The notes beneath the pieces are model-generated. The model worked only from the letters and a program-made list of their open reading frames with translations, searched no databases and was not told the DNA's origin. A program made the translations under genes and the position numbers. DNA of 64,000 nucleotides from Danxiaibacter sp048498555 (GTDB taxonomy: Bacteria > Bacteroidota > Bacteroidia > Chitinophagales > Chitinophagaceae), in the NCBI GenBank assembly GCA_048498555.1, contig JBEHXT010000027.1, positions 3,349 through 67,348 on the forward strand, given 5' to 3'. Position 1 is the stretch's first letter; every line of letters begins with the position of its first letter. This document shows, piece by piece, positions 1-8,858 of this stretch.

Positions 1-2795
1 TAAGACTAGTTGAGTTAGTTAACTCACTAAACGACGTTGTAGTAATCGGTTATGGTACAGTAAAAAAATCTGACCTGACTGGTGCTGTTGTTGGCATCAA
101 GGGTGAACAACTAATGGATAAACCCGTTCCCAATGCCTCCCAGGCTTTGCAGGGAAAAATTGCGGGTGTAGAAGTTAGTATCAACAACAACGCCCCCGGC
201 GCCGGAGCAAAAGTTCGCGTTAGAGGCCTTGGTTCAATTAACTCATCCCTTGATCCGTTGTATGTTGTAGACGGAGTAGTAAACGTTGACATCAATACAA
301 TTAACCCAAATGATATCGCTTCAATTGAGGTTTTAAAGGATGCATCTTCCACTGCTATATATGGTTCTTTGGCTGCAAACGGCGTGGTTATGGTAACTAC
401 CAAACGCGGACGTTCAGGTTTTACAAGAGTTACGTACGATATGAACGTAAACAGGAACGAATTGTATCGTCACCTGCCAACGCTTAATTCTGATGAATTC
501 GTGAAGATCTACAATGAGTCTTATGCTAACGGACAGAAATTTGACCCACTGGGACAAGTTCAGACGCCTCCTGTTCGCATGAATCATACAGATCTTCCGT
601 TATTATTTGATGCGAACGACAAACCTTTATACAATACCAATTGGGAAAGTGAAGTGTATAAACCCGCTTATTCAACCAGCCATCAGTTAAACTTTTCCGG
701 AGGTACTGATAAGTCTTTATACAGCGTTTCACTAGGCTACCTGGATCAAAATGGCTTAATGATTCAGTCTTGGTTTAAGAGATATTCAGCTAAAGTAACC
801 ATGGATAATGATGTTAAAAGCTGGTTACGCGTCGGTGGAAATCTGTCATTAATTCAAAGCACTCAACGTGTGGTATCTGACGGTAACGGCGGCTTAAACG
901 TACCTAGAATGGTAACTGAAGAGGTTGCACTTGTACCGGTTAAATATCCTGACGGAACATGGGCCGGCAACAACGATATCGCAGGCCTGGAAGGTGGTCC
1001 AAACCCTGTTAATATTGCTACCAACAGGTATACTTTGAATAACAACTTCCAAACATTGGGCAACGCTTACTTGTTGTTCCACATCACAAAAGAACTTGAT
1101 TTCAAAACCGATTTCGGCTTTAACCTTAGCAACCAGAAGAATAATTTTTATTCATCACAAAACCTTGCGCACTTATCACAAGACCAGGGAGGCGTTGCTA
1201 ACATCAATTCTTACACTAACACACAATGGCAATCTGAAAACTATCTTACCTGGAATCACAAAATTAATGATCGCCAGAAACTTACCGCGTTATTTGGAGC
1301 ATCCTGGTATAAATGGTCTACTGAGCGTGTAAGATCAGAAACACAGAACTTTATTGATGACATCTTCCAGTATCACTATCAACAAGCAGGAAGCGTGAGA
1401 AGCGCTAATGAGTCTCAGGACTACCAGAATACACTGAACTCATACTATGCACGCGCTACTTATAATATTGATGACAAATATTTATTCACTGGTACGTTTA
1501 GAGCTGACGGATCTTCCAGGTTCGGTAAAAACCAAAAATATGGATACTTCCCGTCTGCAGGTGCTGCATGGCGTATATCTCAGGAAGATTTCATGAAGAA
1601 TAGCAAAAACATCAGCAACCTGAAATTACGTGCTAGTTATGGTGCATCTGGAAACCAGGCTATTGGTAACTACAATTCAATTGCTCAAATCCAACCAAGC
1701 ACAACTATTCTTGGAAATACGCAGGTTTCGACTTTACAACCTCAATACATTGGCAACCCTGATTTGAGGTGGGAAAGATCATTGCAATTTGATGCGGGCC
1801 TAGAATTGGGCTTATTTAAAGATCGTGTTAACCTGACTGTTGACTGGTATACGCGTACAACAAAAGATCTGTTGTTGGCAACACCAATCCCTTGGTCTGC
1901 AGGTATGGCTACAGCCAGCGTAACAAGGAACATTGGTTCTGTTAAGAATACAGGTACCGAAGTTGCTTTGAATACTATTAACGTTAAAACCAAAAACTTT
2001 ACCTGGAGCACTAACTTCATCTTTGCTTCAAACAAAAACACTGTACTGAAATTAAATTCAAACGGTGCAGATATCTTCCCTGGTCCTAACTTCCTTGGTC
2101 AGTCAAACGTGATCCGTGTAGGCGAACCTATCGGTTCATTCTACGGTATGACAAGACTGGGTACTTATAGCGACAAAGAAGCAGATCTTGCTGCACAGCA
2201 CAGCTTAAAACCTGGTGATAGAAAATACATTTATAACGCTGATGGTTCAAACTACTACAGCATCATCGGTCGTATGTATCCTAAATGGACTGGCACATTT
2301 ACCAGCACCATTAACTACAAAAACTTTGACTTCTCATTTGATATCCGTTTTGTTGAAGGTGTAAATACTGCAGCGACATTTAAACACTCTTCTGAAGACA
2401 GGCAGACAATTGCAAATAGCCTGAAAACTGTGTTAAATGGCTGGACTCCTGACAACCAAAACACCATGATCTCTCAAGTGCGTAACTACAAGTTTGCACA
2501 GGATTCTCATTTTGATACCTGGTGGGTAGAAGATGGTTCATTCATCCGCGGCCAGAACGTTGTATTAGGTTACAACTTGCCTGCATCCGCACTTGAAAAA
2601 CTGAAGATTCAACGTCTTCGCATTTATGCAAGTGTTCAGAACCTGTTCATCATCACTAAGTACACTGGTTATGATCCTGAAGTTGATACGTTTAACTCCG
2701 GTTATTATGCAAACACCAACTTCTCACAGAACATGGATTTCTTCTCTTATCCACGTCCACGAGTATGGAACTTAGGTTTAACACTTAATTTCTAA
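1..2795 (+). CDS. SusC/RagA-family TonB-linked outer membrane protein (5' partial)
   Basis: The reading frame is open from the left edge (first full codon at base 3), so the gene starts outside the window; the ATG at 114 is internal. Residues read near base 30 are a typical SusC plug entry (LNDVVVIGYGTVKKSDLTGA), followed by plug-domain signatures such as VRVRGLGSINSSLDPLYVVDG and a long TonB-dependent barrel ending in an aromatic-terminated strand (LGLTLNF). The signal peptide, carboxypeptidase-like domain and TonB box region are missing because of the window edge. SusC proteins form the 22-strand channel through which a bound nutrient is pulled by TonB energy. The SusD partner follows after 18 bp, as expected for a co-transcribed pair. 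The substrate cannot be told from the sequence. Confidence 0.95.
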   Translation, partial: RLVELVNSLNDVVVIGYGTVKKSDLTGAVVGIKGEQLMDKPVPNASQALQGKIAGVEVSINNNAPGAGAKVRVRGLGSINSSLDPLYVVDGVVNVDINTINPNDIASIEVLKDASSTAIYGSLAANGVVMVTTKRGRSGFTRVTYDMNVNRNELYRHLPTLNSDEFVKIYNESYANGQKFDPLGQVQTPPVRMNHTDLPLLFDANDKPLYNTNWESEVYKPAYSTSHQLNFSGGTDKSLYSVSLGYLDQNGLMIQSWFKRYSAKVTMDNDVKSWLRVGGNLSLIQSTQRVVSDGNGGLNVPRMVTEEVALVPVKYPDGTWAGNNDIAGLEGGPNPVNIATNRYTLNNNFQTLGNAYLLFHITKELDFKTDFGFNLSNQKNNFYSSQNLAHLSQDQGGVANINSYTNTQWQSENYLTWNHKINDRQKLTALFGASWYKWSTERVRSETQNFIDDIFQYHYQQAGSVRSANESQDYQNTLNSYYARATYNIDDKYLFTGTFRADGSSRFGKNQKYGYFPSAGAAWRISQEDFMKNSKNISNLKLRASYGASGNQAIGNYNSIAQIQPSTTILGNTQVSTLQPQYIGNPDLRWERSLQFDAGLELGLFKDRVNLTVDWYTRTTKDLLLATPIPWSAGMATASVTRNIGSVKNTGTEVALNTINVKTKNFTWSTNFIFASNKNTVLKLNSNGADIFPGPNFLGQSNVIRVGEPIGSFYGMTRLGTYSDKEADLAAQHSLKPGDRKYIYNADGSNYYSIIGRMYPKWTGTFTSTINYKNFDFSFDIRFVEGVNTAATFKHSSEDRQTIANSLKTVLNGWTPDNQNTMISQVRNYKFAQDSHFDTWWVEDGSFIRGQNVVLGYNLPASALEKLKIQRLRIYASVQNLFIITKYTGYDPEVDTFNSGYYANTNFSQNMDFFSYPRPRVWNLGLTLNF

Positions 2796-2813
2796 TCATT
2801 TAAAACGAAGATC

Positions 2814-4325
2814 ATGAAGACGATAAAAAACTTTATAATATTAGGCATTGTACTTTTCGCGTGCTCCTGTAAGAAGTTCCTGGAAGAGAAACCCACTTAT
2901 TTCTTAACTCCGGATTCGGATGTGTCGAGCACAAAAGTTGCCAGAGCTTATGCCAACGCAAGCTATAAATACATGCAAGGCTTGCTGGCTGGTCAACCAT
3001 CATCTTATGGAGGTAACACATGGAACCTGATGGAGTTCATGACCGGTAAATCCAACAGTGACCTTGGTCAAACAGGGTTTTTAACTTTTCAAAACCTCAC
3101 ATATAGCAGCACTTCATTTTATGTTGATACATGGTGGCAGCAGATGTATCTTGGCATAGGTTCATGTAATGAAGCACTTGAACAAATTCCTGGAATCGTC
3201 GCTCCTGGATTAACCGATGACCAGAAAAACAATATGCTTGCCGAAGTTCGCACAATGAGAGCGTTGTACTACTTCTTCCTGGTAAGAATGTACGGAGCGG
3301 TTCCAATGGTGACTTCTGTACCTAAGGATCTGAATTTGAACGTTTCCCGCAGTCCGGCAAAAAATATCTATGACAGTGTGATCATTCCTGATCTGCTGGC
3401 GGCAGAAAAATCAACTTTGCCATGGCAGGACATCAGCGGAAAAGTATCTATGGGTGCTATTGAATCTTTACTTGCAGACGTTTATTTGACTTATGCAGGT
3501 GCAGCTATTAAAGGTGGCGATCAATACTATGCAGAATCTGCAAAACACTCGCTTAGCGTCATCCAGAATGGTGGTTATTCCTTGTTCCCTGAGTATAAGG
3601 ACATGATCAACCCTGGCAACAAAAACCTGAAAGAGTTTATCTTACAGGTACAGTATGCAGCCAGCGTTCCGTCAACCAATCCGTTGACTCCGCTTACTAT
3701 TCCTAACTATTCAGGTATTTCTAAGTATTCTGATGAATATGGTTCTGTTTTACCAACCGATCAGTTCATTGCTTCGTTTCTCCCTGGGGATAAAAGAGTT
3801 GCCGAAAGACAATTCTTCTACACCAGCTACCCTAATGCAAAGACTGGACAGATTGTTAATTTTGCGCACCATTACATCTACAAATGGTTTGATTCACTTG
3901 CTGTAACCAACACAGTAAAATCTGACTTAAACTATTCCGTATATCGTTTGGCTGATGTAATGTTAATGTATGCTGAAGCATCTAACCGTGCAGAAAACGG
4001 ACCAAATGCAACTGCACTTGATGCAGTTAATCAGATCCGCAAAAGAGCTAATCTCGCTCCTATCGGCGCATTAAGCAAAGATGCGTTTGAAAAAGAAGTA
4101 TGGATTCAACGTTATTATGAGCTTTGCTTCGAAAATAAAATGTGGTTCGATATGTTGCGTACGCTTAAAGTACACAATGACGTTACAGGCAACTGGGACG
4201 ACTTTGTTGGCCACAAAACTGTATGGGGCGCTACATTCGCAGAAAAACAAAAACTGTTTCCTCTTCCAAAACAAGAAACAGACATCAACCCGAATTTGCT
4301 GCCTAATAATCCAGGCTGGCAATAA
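2814..4325 (+). CDS. SusD/RagB-family outer membrane nutrient-binding lipoprotein
   Basis: 503 residues, the usual SusD length. The N-terminus is a lipoprotein signal (hydrophobic core then FACSCKKF, lipidated Cys 17 or 19). The body has the TPR-rich SusD fold signatures: an early MRALYYFFLVRMYGAVPMV segment, and the C-terminal RLADVMLMYAEASNRAENG and VNQIRKRANLAPIG region. SusD proteins sit as a lid over the SusC channel on the cell surface and capture ligand. The gene lies 18 bp after the SusC gene and is followed directly by a strong terminator, so the two form the end of one operon. No glycosidase or regulator for this pair is visible inside the window; those could lie upstream of base 1. 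The substrate is unknown. Confidence 0.94.
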   Translation: MKTIKNFIILGIVLFACSCKKFLEEKPTYFLTPDSDVSSTKVARAYANASYKYMQGLLAGQPSSYGGNTWNLMEFMTGKSNSDLGQTGFLTFQNLTYSSTSFYVDTWWQQMYLGIGSCNEALEQIPGIVAPGLTDDQKNNMLAEVRTMRALYYFFLVRMYGAVPMVTSVPKDLNLNVSRSPAKNIYDSVIIPDLLAAEKSTLPWQDISGKVSMGAIESLLADVYLTYAGAAIKGGDQYYAESAKHSLSVIQNGGYSLFPEYKDMINPGNKNLKEFILQVQYAASVPSTNPLTPLTIPNYSGISKYSDEYGSVLPTDQFIASFLPGDKRVAERQFFYTSYPNAKTGQIVNFAHHYIYKWFDSLAVTNTVKSDLNYSVYRLADVMLMYAEASNRAENGPNATALDAVNQIRKRANLAPIGALSKDAFEKEVWIQRYYELCFENKMWFDMLRTLKVHNDVTGNWDDFVGHKTVWGATFAEKQKLFPLPKQETDINPNLLPNNPGWQ

Positions 4326-4341
4326 AGTTTGTATATAATAG

Positions 4342-4372
4342 AAAAAAACCGGGCGCATTGCCCGGTTTTTTT
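4342..4372 (+). terminator. Rho-independent terminator of the SusC/SusD operon
   Basis: A perfect 6-bp GC stem (CCGGGC / GCCCGG) with a 5-nt loop, flanked by seven A on the left and seven T on the right, 17 bp after the SusD stop codon. The A-run and T-run pairing makes it potentially bidirectional. Confidence 0.9.
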
Positions 4373-4591
4373 ATGCGTTGCCGTAAGGCCCGGCACATCA
4401 GGTATAAGGTATGATAGAGTGGTTAAAAGATGTGAAGATAGGGTCTACACCTATGAGCCCTTGAATCGACATTTATGATTTACTGAAATCAACATGCATC
4501 AACACAACTTAAATCGAACATCCGCGACACATTGTACCCGCCCGAACATACTTTTGGTACGGGCGAGCATCTAACATCCTACACCTTACCT
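4373..4591. repeat. Intergenic word repeats between SusD and DoxX genes
   Basis: No gene seen. The stretch contains words of the type CATCAGGTATAAGGTATGATAG near 4397-4417 and complementary-type words (CATCTAACATCC, ACACCTTACC, ATCTCACATCC) near 4568-4606, with a GC-rich hairpin-like core around 4534-4566 (ACCCGCCCG ... CGGGCG). It belongs to the family of approximately 10-nt degenerate word arrays found between many genes here. Confidence 0.4.
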
Positions 4592-5047
4592 TTATCTCAC
4601 ATCCTTGTAGTACGTCCTGAAATATTCATCCGCAGACAAGCGGCCGCTTCCTTCAATAAAGAACAATACCAGCATCACCAGTATCACGATCGAAAACACT
4701 AATTCAAACGGGCTATTTTGCTGTGGCAGATTTGGAAGGTTTACAAAAAATACGGCACCGATAAGTATCGGAATATTGAGCAAACAAAATATCCTCGTTA
4801 AAAATCCCGTAAGGATAAACAAGCCGCCAAGCAAATGCAACCAGGCGATAATCTCGGCTGCTAAAGGCGTATAATTTCTTAGTAAACGATTTGCTGCAAG
4901 AATCGCTTCCAGCTTTGAAGTATCCTGTATAAACATGATACCCTTAATGAACAACATTCCTCCCAACGCAATGCGTAACATGGTTAACCACATAGGTTGT
5001 TTTAATGAGGAAGAATGGTCGAGATGCAGTTTTGAAATAGCGCTCAT
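4592..5047 (-). CDS. DoxX family membrane protein
   Basis: 151 residues with four predicted membrane segments (around residues 19-40, 58-80, 86-105 and 115-133) and the DoxX-type pattern of a first helix with RIALGGMLFIKGIMFI, then a loop and LLGGLFILTGFLTR. DoxX-family proteins are small inner-membrane proteins; members are variously linked to quinone-coupled oxidation and thiol redox homeostasis, but most have no proven reaction. Here the gene stands alone on the minus strand, with the M61 peptidase and its terminator upstream, so context does not sharpen its role. Family assignment is firm, function is not. Confidence 0.85.
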   Translation of the reverse strand: MSAISKLHLDHSSSLKQPMWLTMLRIALGGMLFIKGIMFIQDTSKLEAILAANRLLRNYTPLAAEIIAWLHLLGGLFILTGFLTRIFCLLNIPILIGAVFFVNLPNLPQQNSPFELVFSIVILVMLVLFFIEGSGRLSADEYFRTYYKDVR

Positions 5048-5261
5048 AAAAAAGATTTTTTGATGAACATTTTCCCGGTAACCGCTCTGAATAAATGCCA
5101 GGAATGAAAATGGCTGTGTTATAAAGTTACTAAGAACTTCACAAAGACCGTGTCAAATTTCGGCCGTACAACGCTGGTGCGAAGTACGATTTAAGGAATA
5201 CGAAGTATCTTGTTCCAACAAATTCCTTTTTTCGCGATCAGTATCGTCTACAAATCAGGTC

Positions 5262-5298
5262 AATAAAAAAGCGGAATGATTCTTTTAAATCATTCCGC
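5262..5298 (-). terminator. Rho-independent terminator of the M61 peptidase gene
   Basis: A perfect 10-bp stem (GCGGAATGAT at 5271-5280 and ATCATTCCGC at 5289-5298) with an 8-nt loop. On the minus strand it is followed by a T-run (plus strand AATAAAAAA at 5262-5270). It lies about 60 bp after the stop of the peptidase gene. The rest of the 311-bp gap (5048-5261) holds no gene; it includes words such as GAAGTACGATTTA and ACGAAGTAT that recur near 45245-45275. Confidence 0.85.
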
Positions 5299-5358
5299 GC
5301 AGGCTAATCAAAACCCGGTTTTAACTTTTGATTCGTTTTATCCGTTACTATTTTACCA

Positions 5359-7161
5359 TTATTTTATTGCCGATGCCAACCACTTGTCACGCAGGACTGA
5401 GGCGCTTGCATCATCTGCAACGGAAAGATTGATTAATGGTGAGGCTGCAATTTTTATCGTTGATACCAGCTCCTGTTCCCGGTGTTTGAATACCACGGGT
5501 ATAGCATCGCCCACCTTATGTGAACTAATAATCCTTTTAATATCATCCGGCTTTTTTACCGCAACGTTGTCAAGAGACGTTATTTCATCATCCATATCCA
5601 GTCCCGCATCGTACAAAGGCGTGTTTTTTATTGCGGTGCTTGTTATTACAAGCCTGTCTTCTTTAAACATCACTCGTCCAATCCACGGCTTTCCATCAGC
5701 CTGGGCTTTCAAGCCAAGCTTTGCCAAACCGGTTGAATAGTCAAAGGATTCATGGCCAATGATGTATTTCTCAAAAAATGCTTTTGCGAACTGGTCATCC
5801 CTGGTTACCAGCTGTATTGTTTTCTTTACATCCTGCAAAGTATAGGCATGCTCGGTTTTACCGAATGACTTCCACATTGCTCTCATAAAATCATCCAGTG
5901 TTAAGTTGAATTTTGTCCGCAATTCAATATCCAGTGCAAGCGCTATAGCAGCGCCATAGGTGTAATACGAAGTAAACATATTGGGGTAATTGGTACGGTC
6001 TATCGATACTCCTGCATCCCTGAATATAGCAGTGCGGCTGTTATCTACAGGGGAATACAAAGTGCCTCCCGGCGTGTTTTCTTTTTCATTGATATAGTAA
6101 GCCATTGTGTTGGCCCAATCATTCAGTGATACAAAGTCACAACGTTTTAAAACAAGATCACCATAATACTGCGTAAAACCCTCAGCGAGCCAAAGCTCGT
6201 TACTCATGTTACTTTTCTCAAAATTGAATGGCTCCAAAGTTTTAGGGCGAATGCGTTCTACATTCCAGCAGTGAAAAAATTCGTGCGAAAATACACCCAG
6301 CTGATTATTAGCGCCAGTAAACGCACCGCCAGATGTAATCATTGTCGAGTTTCTGTGCTCCATACCATCGCCATGCACATAGGGGTTCATGCTGGCAATA
6401 AATGTATAGGTTCCGTAGTCATATGCAGGTGTTTCACCAAATACAGCCTGCGCTTCCTGTGTTATCCTTTTCACTTTCTCTCCAAATGCATCGGCCTGCT
6501 GTTGATCGGTATTAGCCTCAAGTGCCAGCCTGAACTTATATTGAGCGCCGTTTTTATTTGCTATTGTCCAATCAGCGAATTTCAGGTCGCCCAGTTTAGT
6601 AGGGCTATCCATTAAATATTGAAAGCCGGGAGCGGTGAATGTAAAAGGCTCATCCGTTGGTTTAAGTTGTGTAGCTATTTTCCATTGTTTGCCGGCAGGA
6701 ACTGAAAAATGCACCTGGATAAGCGCACTGTCTTTATCCATACCTTTCATCCACATTAATGTAGCAGGCATATTTAAATGCACCGTATTTTCATCAACAC
6801 AGGCATAAGTGCCATCGGCATAATTTGCAAACAAGGTGTATTCAACTTTTATCCAACCGTCATGAACAGGCACCTCGTACACATCTCCATCTATTTTGTT
6901 TATTTCGATCTGCTTTCCATCTTTATTAAAAGCCTTTACGTTATATACATTTTTTCCAAATTCATGTGTAGCATAACGGCCCGGGGACGAACGGCTCATT
7001 CTGAAAATGGCGGACTGCCCCTTCTTTGCCGAAAAAGCAGTAAGTGAAATTTGCGCTTCGTGGTGCCGCAGATTGGGGAAAGAAAGATCGTACCGGAATT
7101 GTTGTGCATACGTGGTTGCCAAAAGAAACAGGCCCCCCAAACAAGCAATTAATTTTTTCAT
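5359..7161 (-). CDS. M61 family metallopeptidase with C-terminal PDZ domain
   Basis: 600 residues from the chosen start at 7161, which begins a clean signal peptide (MKKLIACLGGLFLLATTYAQ); the longer open frame to 7239 adds 26 unlikely residues. Order: signal peptide, N-terminal beta domain, zinc metallopeptidase core with HEFFH at about residues 293-297 and the downstream ELWLAEGFTQYYGDL glutamate segment, then a PDZ domain near the C-terminus (WIGRV..., LDMDDEITSLDNVAVKKPDD). M61 enzymes are gluzincin aminopeptidases (glycyl aminopeptidase type); Bacteroidota members are typically exported to the periplasm or envelope. The HExxH pair and downstream Glu are intact, so activity is expected. 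It is monocistronic with its own terminator. The peptide substrate is not predictable. Confidence 0.92.
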   Translation of the reverse strand: MKKLIACLGGLFLLATTYAQQFRYDLSFPNLRHHEAQISLTAFSAKKGQSAIFRMSRSSPGRYATHEFGKNVYNVKAFNKDGKQIEINKIDGDVYEVPVHDGWIKVEYTLFANYADGTYACVDENTVHLNMPATLMWMKGMDKDSALIQVHFSVPAGKQWKIATQLKPTDEPFTFTAPGFQYLMDSPTKLGDLKFADWTIANKNGAQYKFRLALEANTDQQQADAFGEKVKRITQEAQAVFGETPAYDYGTYTFIASMNPYVHGDGMEHRNSTMITSGGAFTGANNQLGVFSHEFFHCWNVERIRPKTLEPFNFEKSNMSNELWLAEGFTQYYGDLVLKRCDFVSLNDWANTMAYYINEKENTPGGTLYSPVDNSRTAIFRDAGVSIDRTNYPNMFTSYYTYGAAIALALDIELRTKFNLTLDDFMRAMWKSFGKTEHAYTLQDVKKTIQLVTRDDQFAKAFFEKYIIGHESFDYSTGLAKLGLKAQADGKPWIGRVMFKEDRLVITSTAIKNTPLYDAGLDMDDEITSLDNVAVKKPDDIKRIISSHKVGDAIPVVFKHREQELVSTIKIAASPLINLSVADDASASVLRDKWLASAIK

Positions 7162-7340
7162 AATAGTTCTCATCTTATTAATACTGCCCTTTGGCAAATA
7201 AACCGGAAAGATAATTATTGATAGTTTATAAACTGCCAACTATAACGTTTTAACAAGCCTTACCCGTTTTTGTCGACAAAAACAATATTTACATCTGCAT
7301 AAACCTCCGAAACGTAGCTTTCATATGAAATTTTCAAAAA

Positions 7341-7360
7341 AATTAAACAAACGTTTGATT
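7341..7360. promoter_or_regulatory. Palindromic operator upstream of the RND efflux operon
   Basis: AATTAAACAAACGTTTGATT: AAAC-N4-GTTT core within near-symmetric flanks, also containing the perfect 10-bp palindrome CAAACGTTTG at 7348-7357. The same core occurs twice over the promoter of the TetR gene at 32991-33030 and, as CAAACGTTTG, upstream of glmS and the GH123-like gene. It overlaps the -33 element of the efflux promoter, the expected place for a repressor. Confidence 0.55.
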
Positions 7361-7386
7361 TAAATTACCAGTTAGCCTTACATTTG
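7354..7386 (+). promoter_or_regulatory. Bacteroidota-type promoter of the RND efflux operon
   Basis: TTTG at 7354-7357, 21 nt, then TACATTTG at 7379-7386: an exact match to the Bacteroidota -33 TTTG and -7 TAnnTTTG elements. Transcription would start near 7393, giving a leader of about 125 nt before the first gene. The remaining part of this 356-bp gap (7162-7340) shows no gene. Confidence 0.6.
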
Positions 7387-7517
7387 CGATTTATTTAAGT
7401 AACCCCAAAGTCAGACTGTTCCCCCTAACACCAAACCTTCAATGCAACGGCTATACGGCTTTTGCCCGTTGCTATAATATATTTTTTGATTGAGTATAAA
7501 GACCATTAAGATTGTGT

Positions 7518-8834
7518 ATGATAAGAAGTATAATAATTAGTGCAACGTTATTGATAGCAACTATACATAACGTAAGCGGACAAATGAAAGACTCAACCAT
7601 GCCAAGCGCTACGCTGCAAAATTGCGTGCAGTATGCGTTGGCAAAGCAGCCTGTTGTTCAACAGGCATTGCTAGATGAGGAAATAACCGAGCGGCAAATT
7701 AAGGCCAAACTGGCTGATTGGTACCCACAAGTAAATTTTGCGTATAATTTTCAGCGCAACTTTCAATTACAGCAGTCAGTCATCAATGGGCAGCTTATTA
7801 AATTCGGCGTTGATAATACCTCTGCTGGACAGTTTGTTTTAAACCAAACTATTTTCAACAAAGATGTTTTACTGGCAAGGCGGAGTGCAAAAGATGTGCG
7901 CACGCAAAGCCAGCAGAATACAGTAAACAACAAGATCTCTACTACTGTTTCAGTAAGCAAGGCCTTTTATGATGTGCTGCTTACCACACAACAAATAGAT
8001 CTTTTGAACGATGACATTGTAAGGTTGAAACAAAGCCTTAAAGATGCAACAAGCCAATACAAAGCTGGTATTGTGGACAAAACAGATTACAAGCGCGCAA
8101 CCATTGCATTAAACAATTCGCAGGCACAGAAAAAAAGCGCAGAGGAAGGATTAAAAGCTAAATACGCTTATTTGAAGGAGCAGATGGGCTATCCTTCTGA
8201 TTCTATACTGAAGCTGCAATACGATACTACCGCTATGGAAAAAGACGCGTTTGTAGATACGCTTCAGGTTGTTACTTACCAAAACAGGATAGAATTTCAA
8301 CAATTGCAAACTGCGAAAAAACTGCAGGAAGATAATCTTAAGTATTACAAATGGAGCTACATTCCAAGTGTAAGCGCTTTTGCCCAATACAATTACAACT
8401 TTCAGAGCAACAAATTTTCGGAGCTTTATAACCAAACATATCCAAGTTCTTTTGGAGGTTTCAACATTGCCTGGCCCATATTTCAGGGCACTAAGAGAAC
8501 ACAGCAGGTAAAACAGGCCGAGCTTGAACTGAAGCGCGTTGACTATGATTTTATTTCTCTTAAAAATGCAATCAGCTCTCAATTTGCCCAGGCCATGGCC
8601 GGCTATAAAAGCAGCCTTGCGAGCTACACCGCATTAAAAGAGAATCTGGAGCTTGCGCAGGATGTGTACAACACAATACAGCTTCAATACAAATCAGGTG
8701 TTAAGGCATACCTGGAAGTAATAACAGCAGAATCTGATCTGCGCTCTGCAGAAATCAATTATATAAACGCCTTGTACCAGTTGCTTAGTAGTAAGCTGGA
8801 TGTACAGCAGGCTTTAGGAACCATTCAATATTAA
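7518..8834 (+). CDS. TolC-family outer membrane efflux protein
   Basis: 438 residues from the ATG at 7518 (an upstream in-frame TTG at 7512 is less likely). Signal peptide (MIRSIIISATLLIATIHNVSGQ), then two OEP repeats rich in long amphipathic alpha-helices (for example LQNCVQYALAKQPVVQQAL and VSKAFYDVLLTTQQIDLL; second half LAQDVYNTIQLQYKSGVKAY). TolC-type trimers form the outer-membrane channel and periplasmic tunnel of tripartite pumps. It is the first gene of the efflux operon, 24 bp before the adaptor gene. Length and repeat structure are normal for the family. Export substrates are not predictable, but hydrophobic drugs, dyes or lipids are usual for RND systems with this gene order. Confidence 0.93.
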   Translation: MIRSIIISATLLIATIHNVSGQMKDSTMPSATLQNCVQYALAKQPVVQQALLDEEITERQIKAKLADWYPQVNFAYNFQRNFQLQQSVINGQLIKFGVDNTSAGQFVLNQTIFNKDVLLARRSAKDVRTQSQQNTVNNKISTTVSVSKAFYDVLLTTQQIDLLNDDIVRLKQSLKDATSQYKAGIVDKTDYKRATIALNNSQAQKKSAEEGLKAKYAYLKEQMGYPSDSILKLQYDTTAMEKDAFVDTLQVVTYQNRIEFQQLQTAKKLQEDNLKYYKWSYIPSVSAFAQYNYNFQSNKFSELYNQTYPSSFGGFNIAWPIFQGTKRTQQVKQAELELKRVDYDFISLKNAISSQFAQAMAGYKSSLASYTALKENLELAQDVYNTIQLQYKSGVKAYLEVITAESDLRSAEINYINALYQLLSSKLDVQQALGTIQY

Positions 8835-8858
8835 TAAAAGTTAAACCCGTTATATTTT

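Noticed and set aside
4081..4396. Several overlapping open frames at the end of the SusD gene
   Set aside because: They are shadows of SusD and read through its terminator.
5276..5740. Plus-strand open frame of 154 codons
   Set aside because: It lies opposite the M61 peptidase and through its terminator, with no domain or start signal.
7162..7239. Longer start for the M61 peptidase
   Set aside because: It would place 26 residues in front of a complete signal peptide that begins at 7161.
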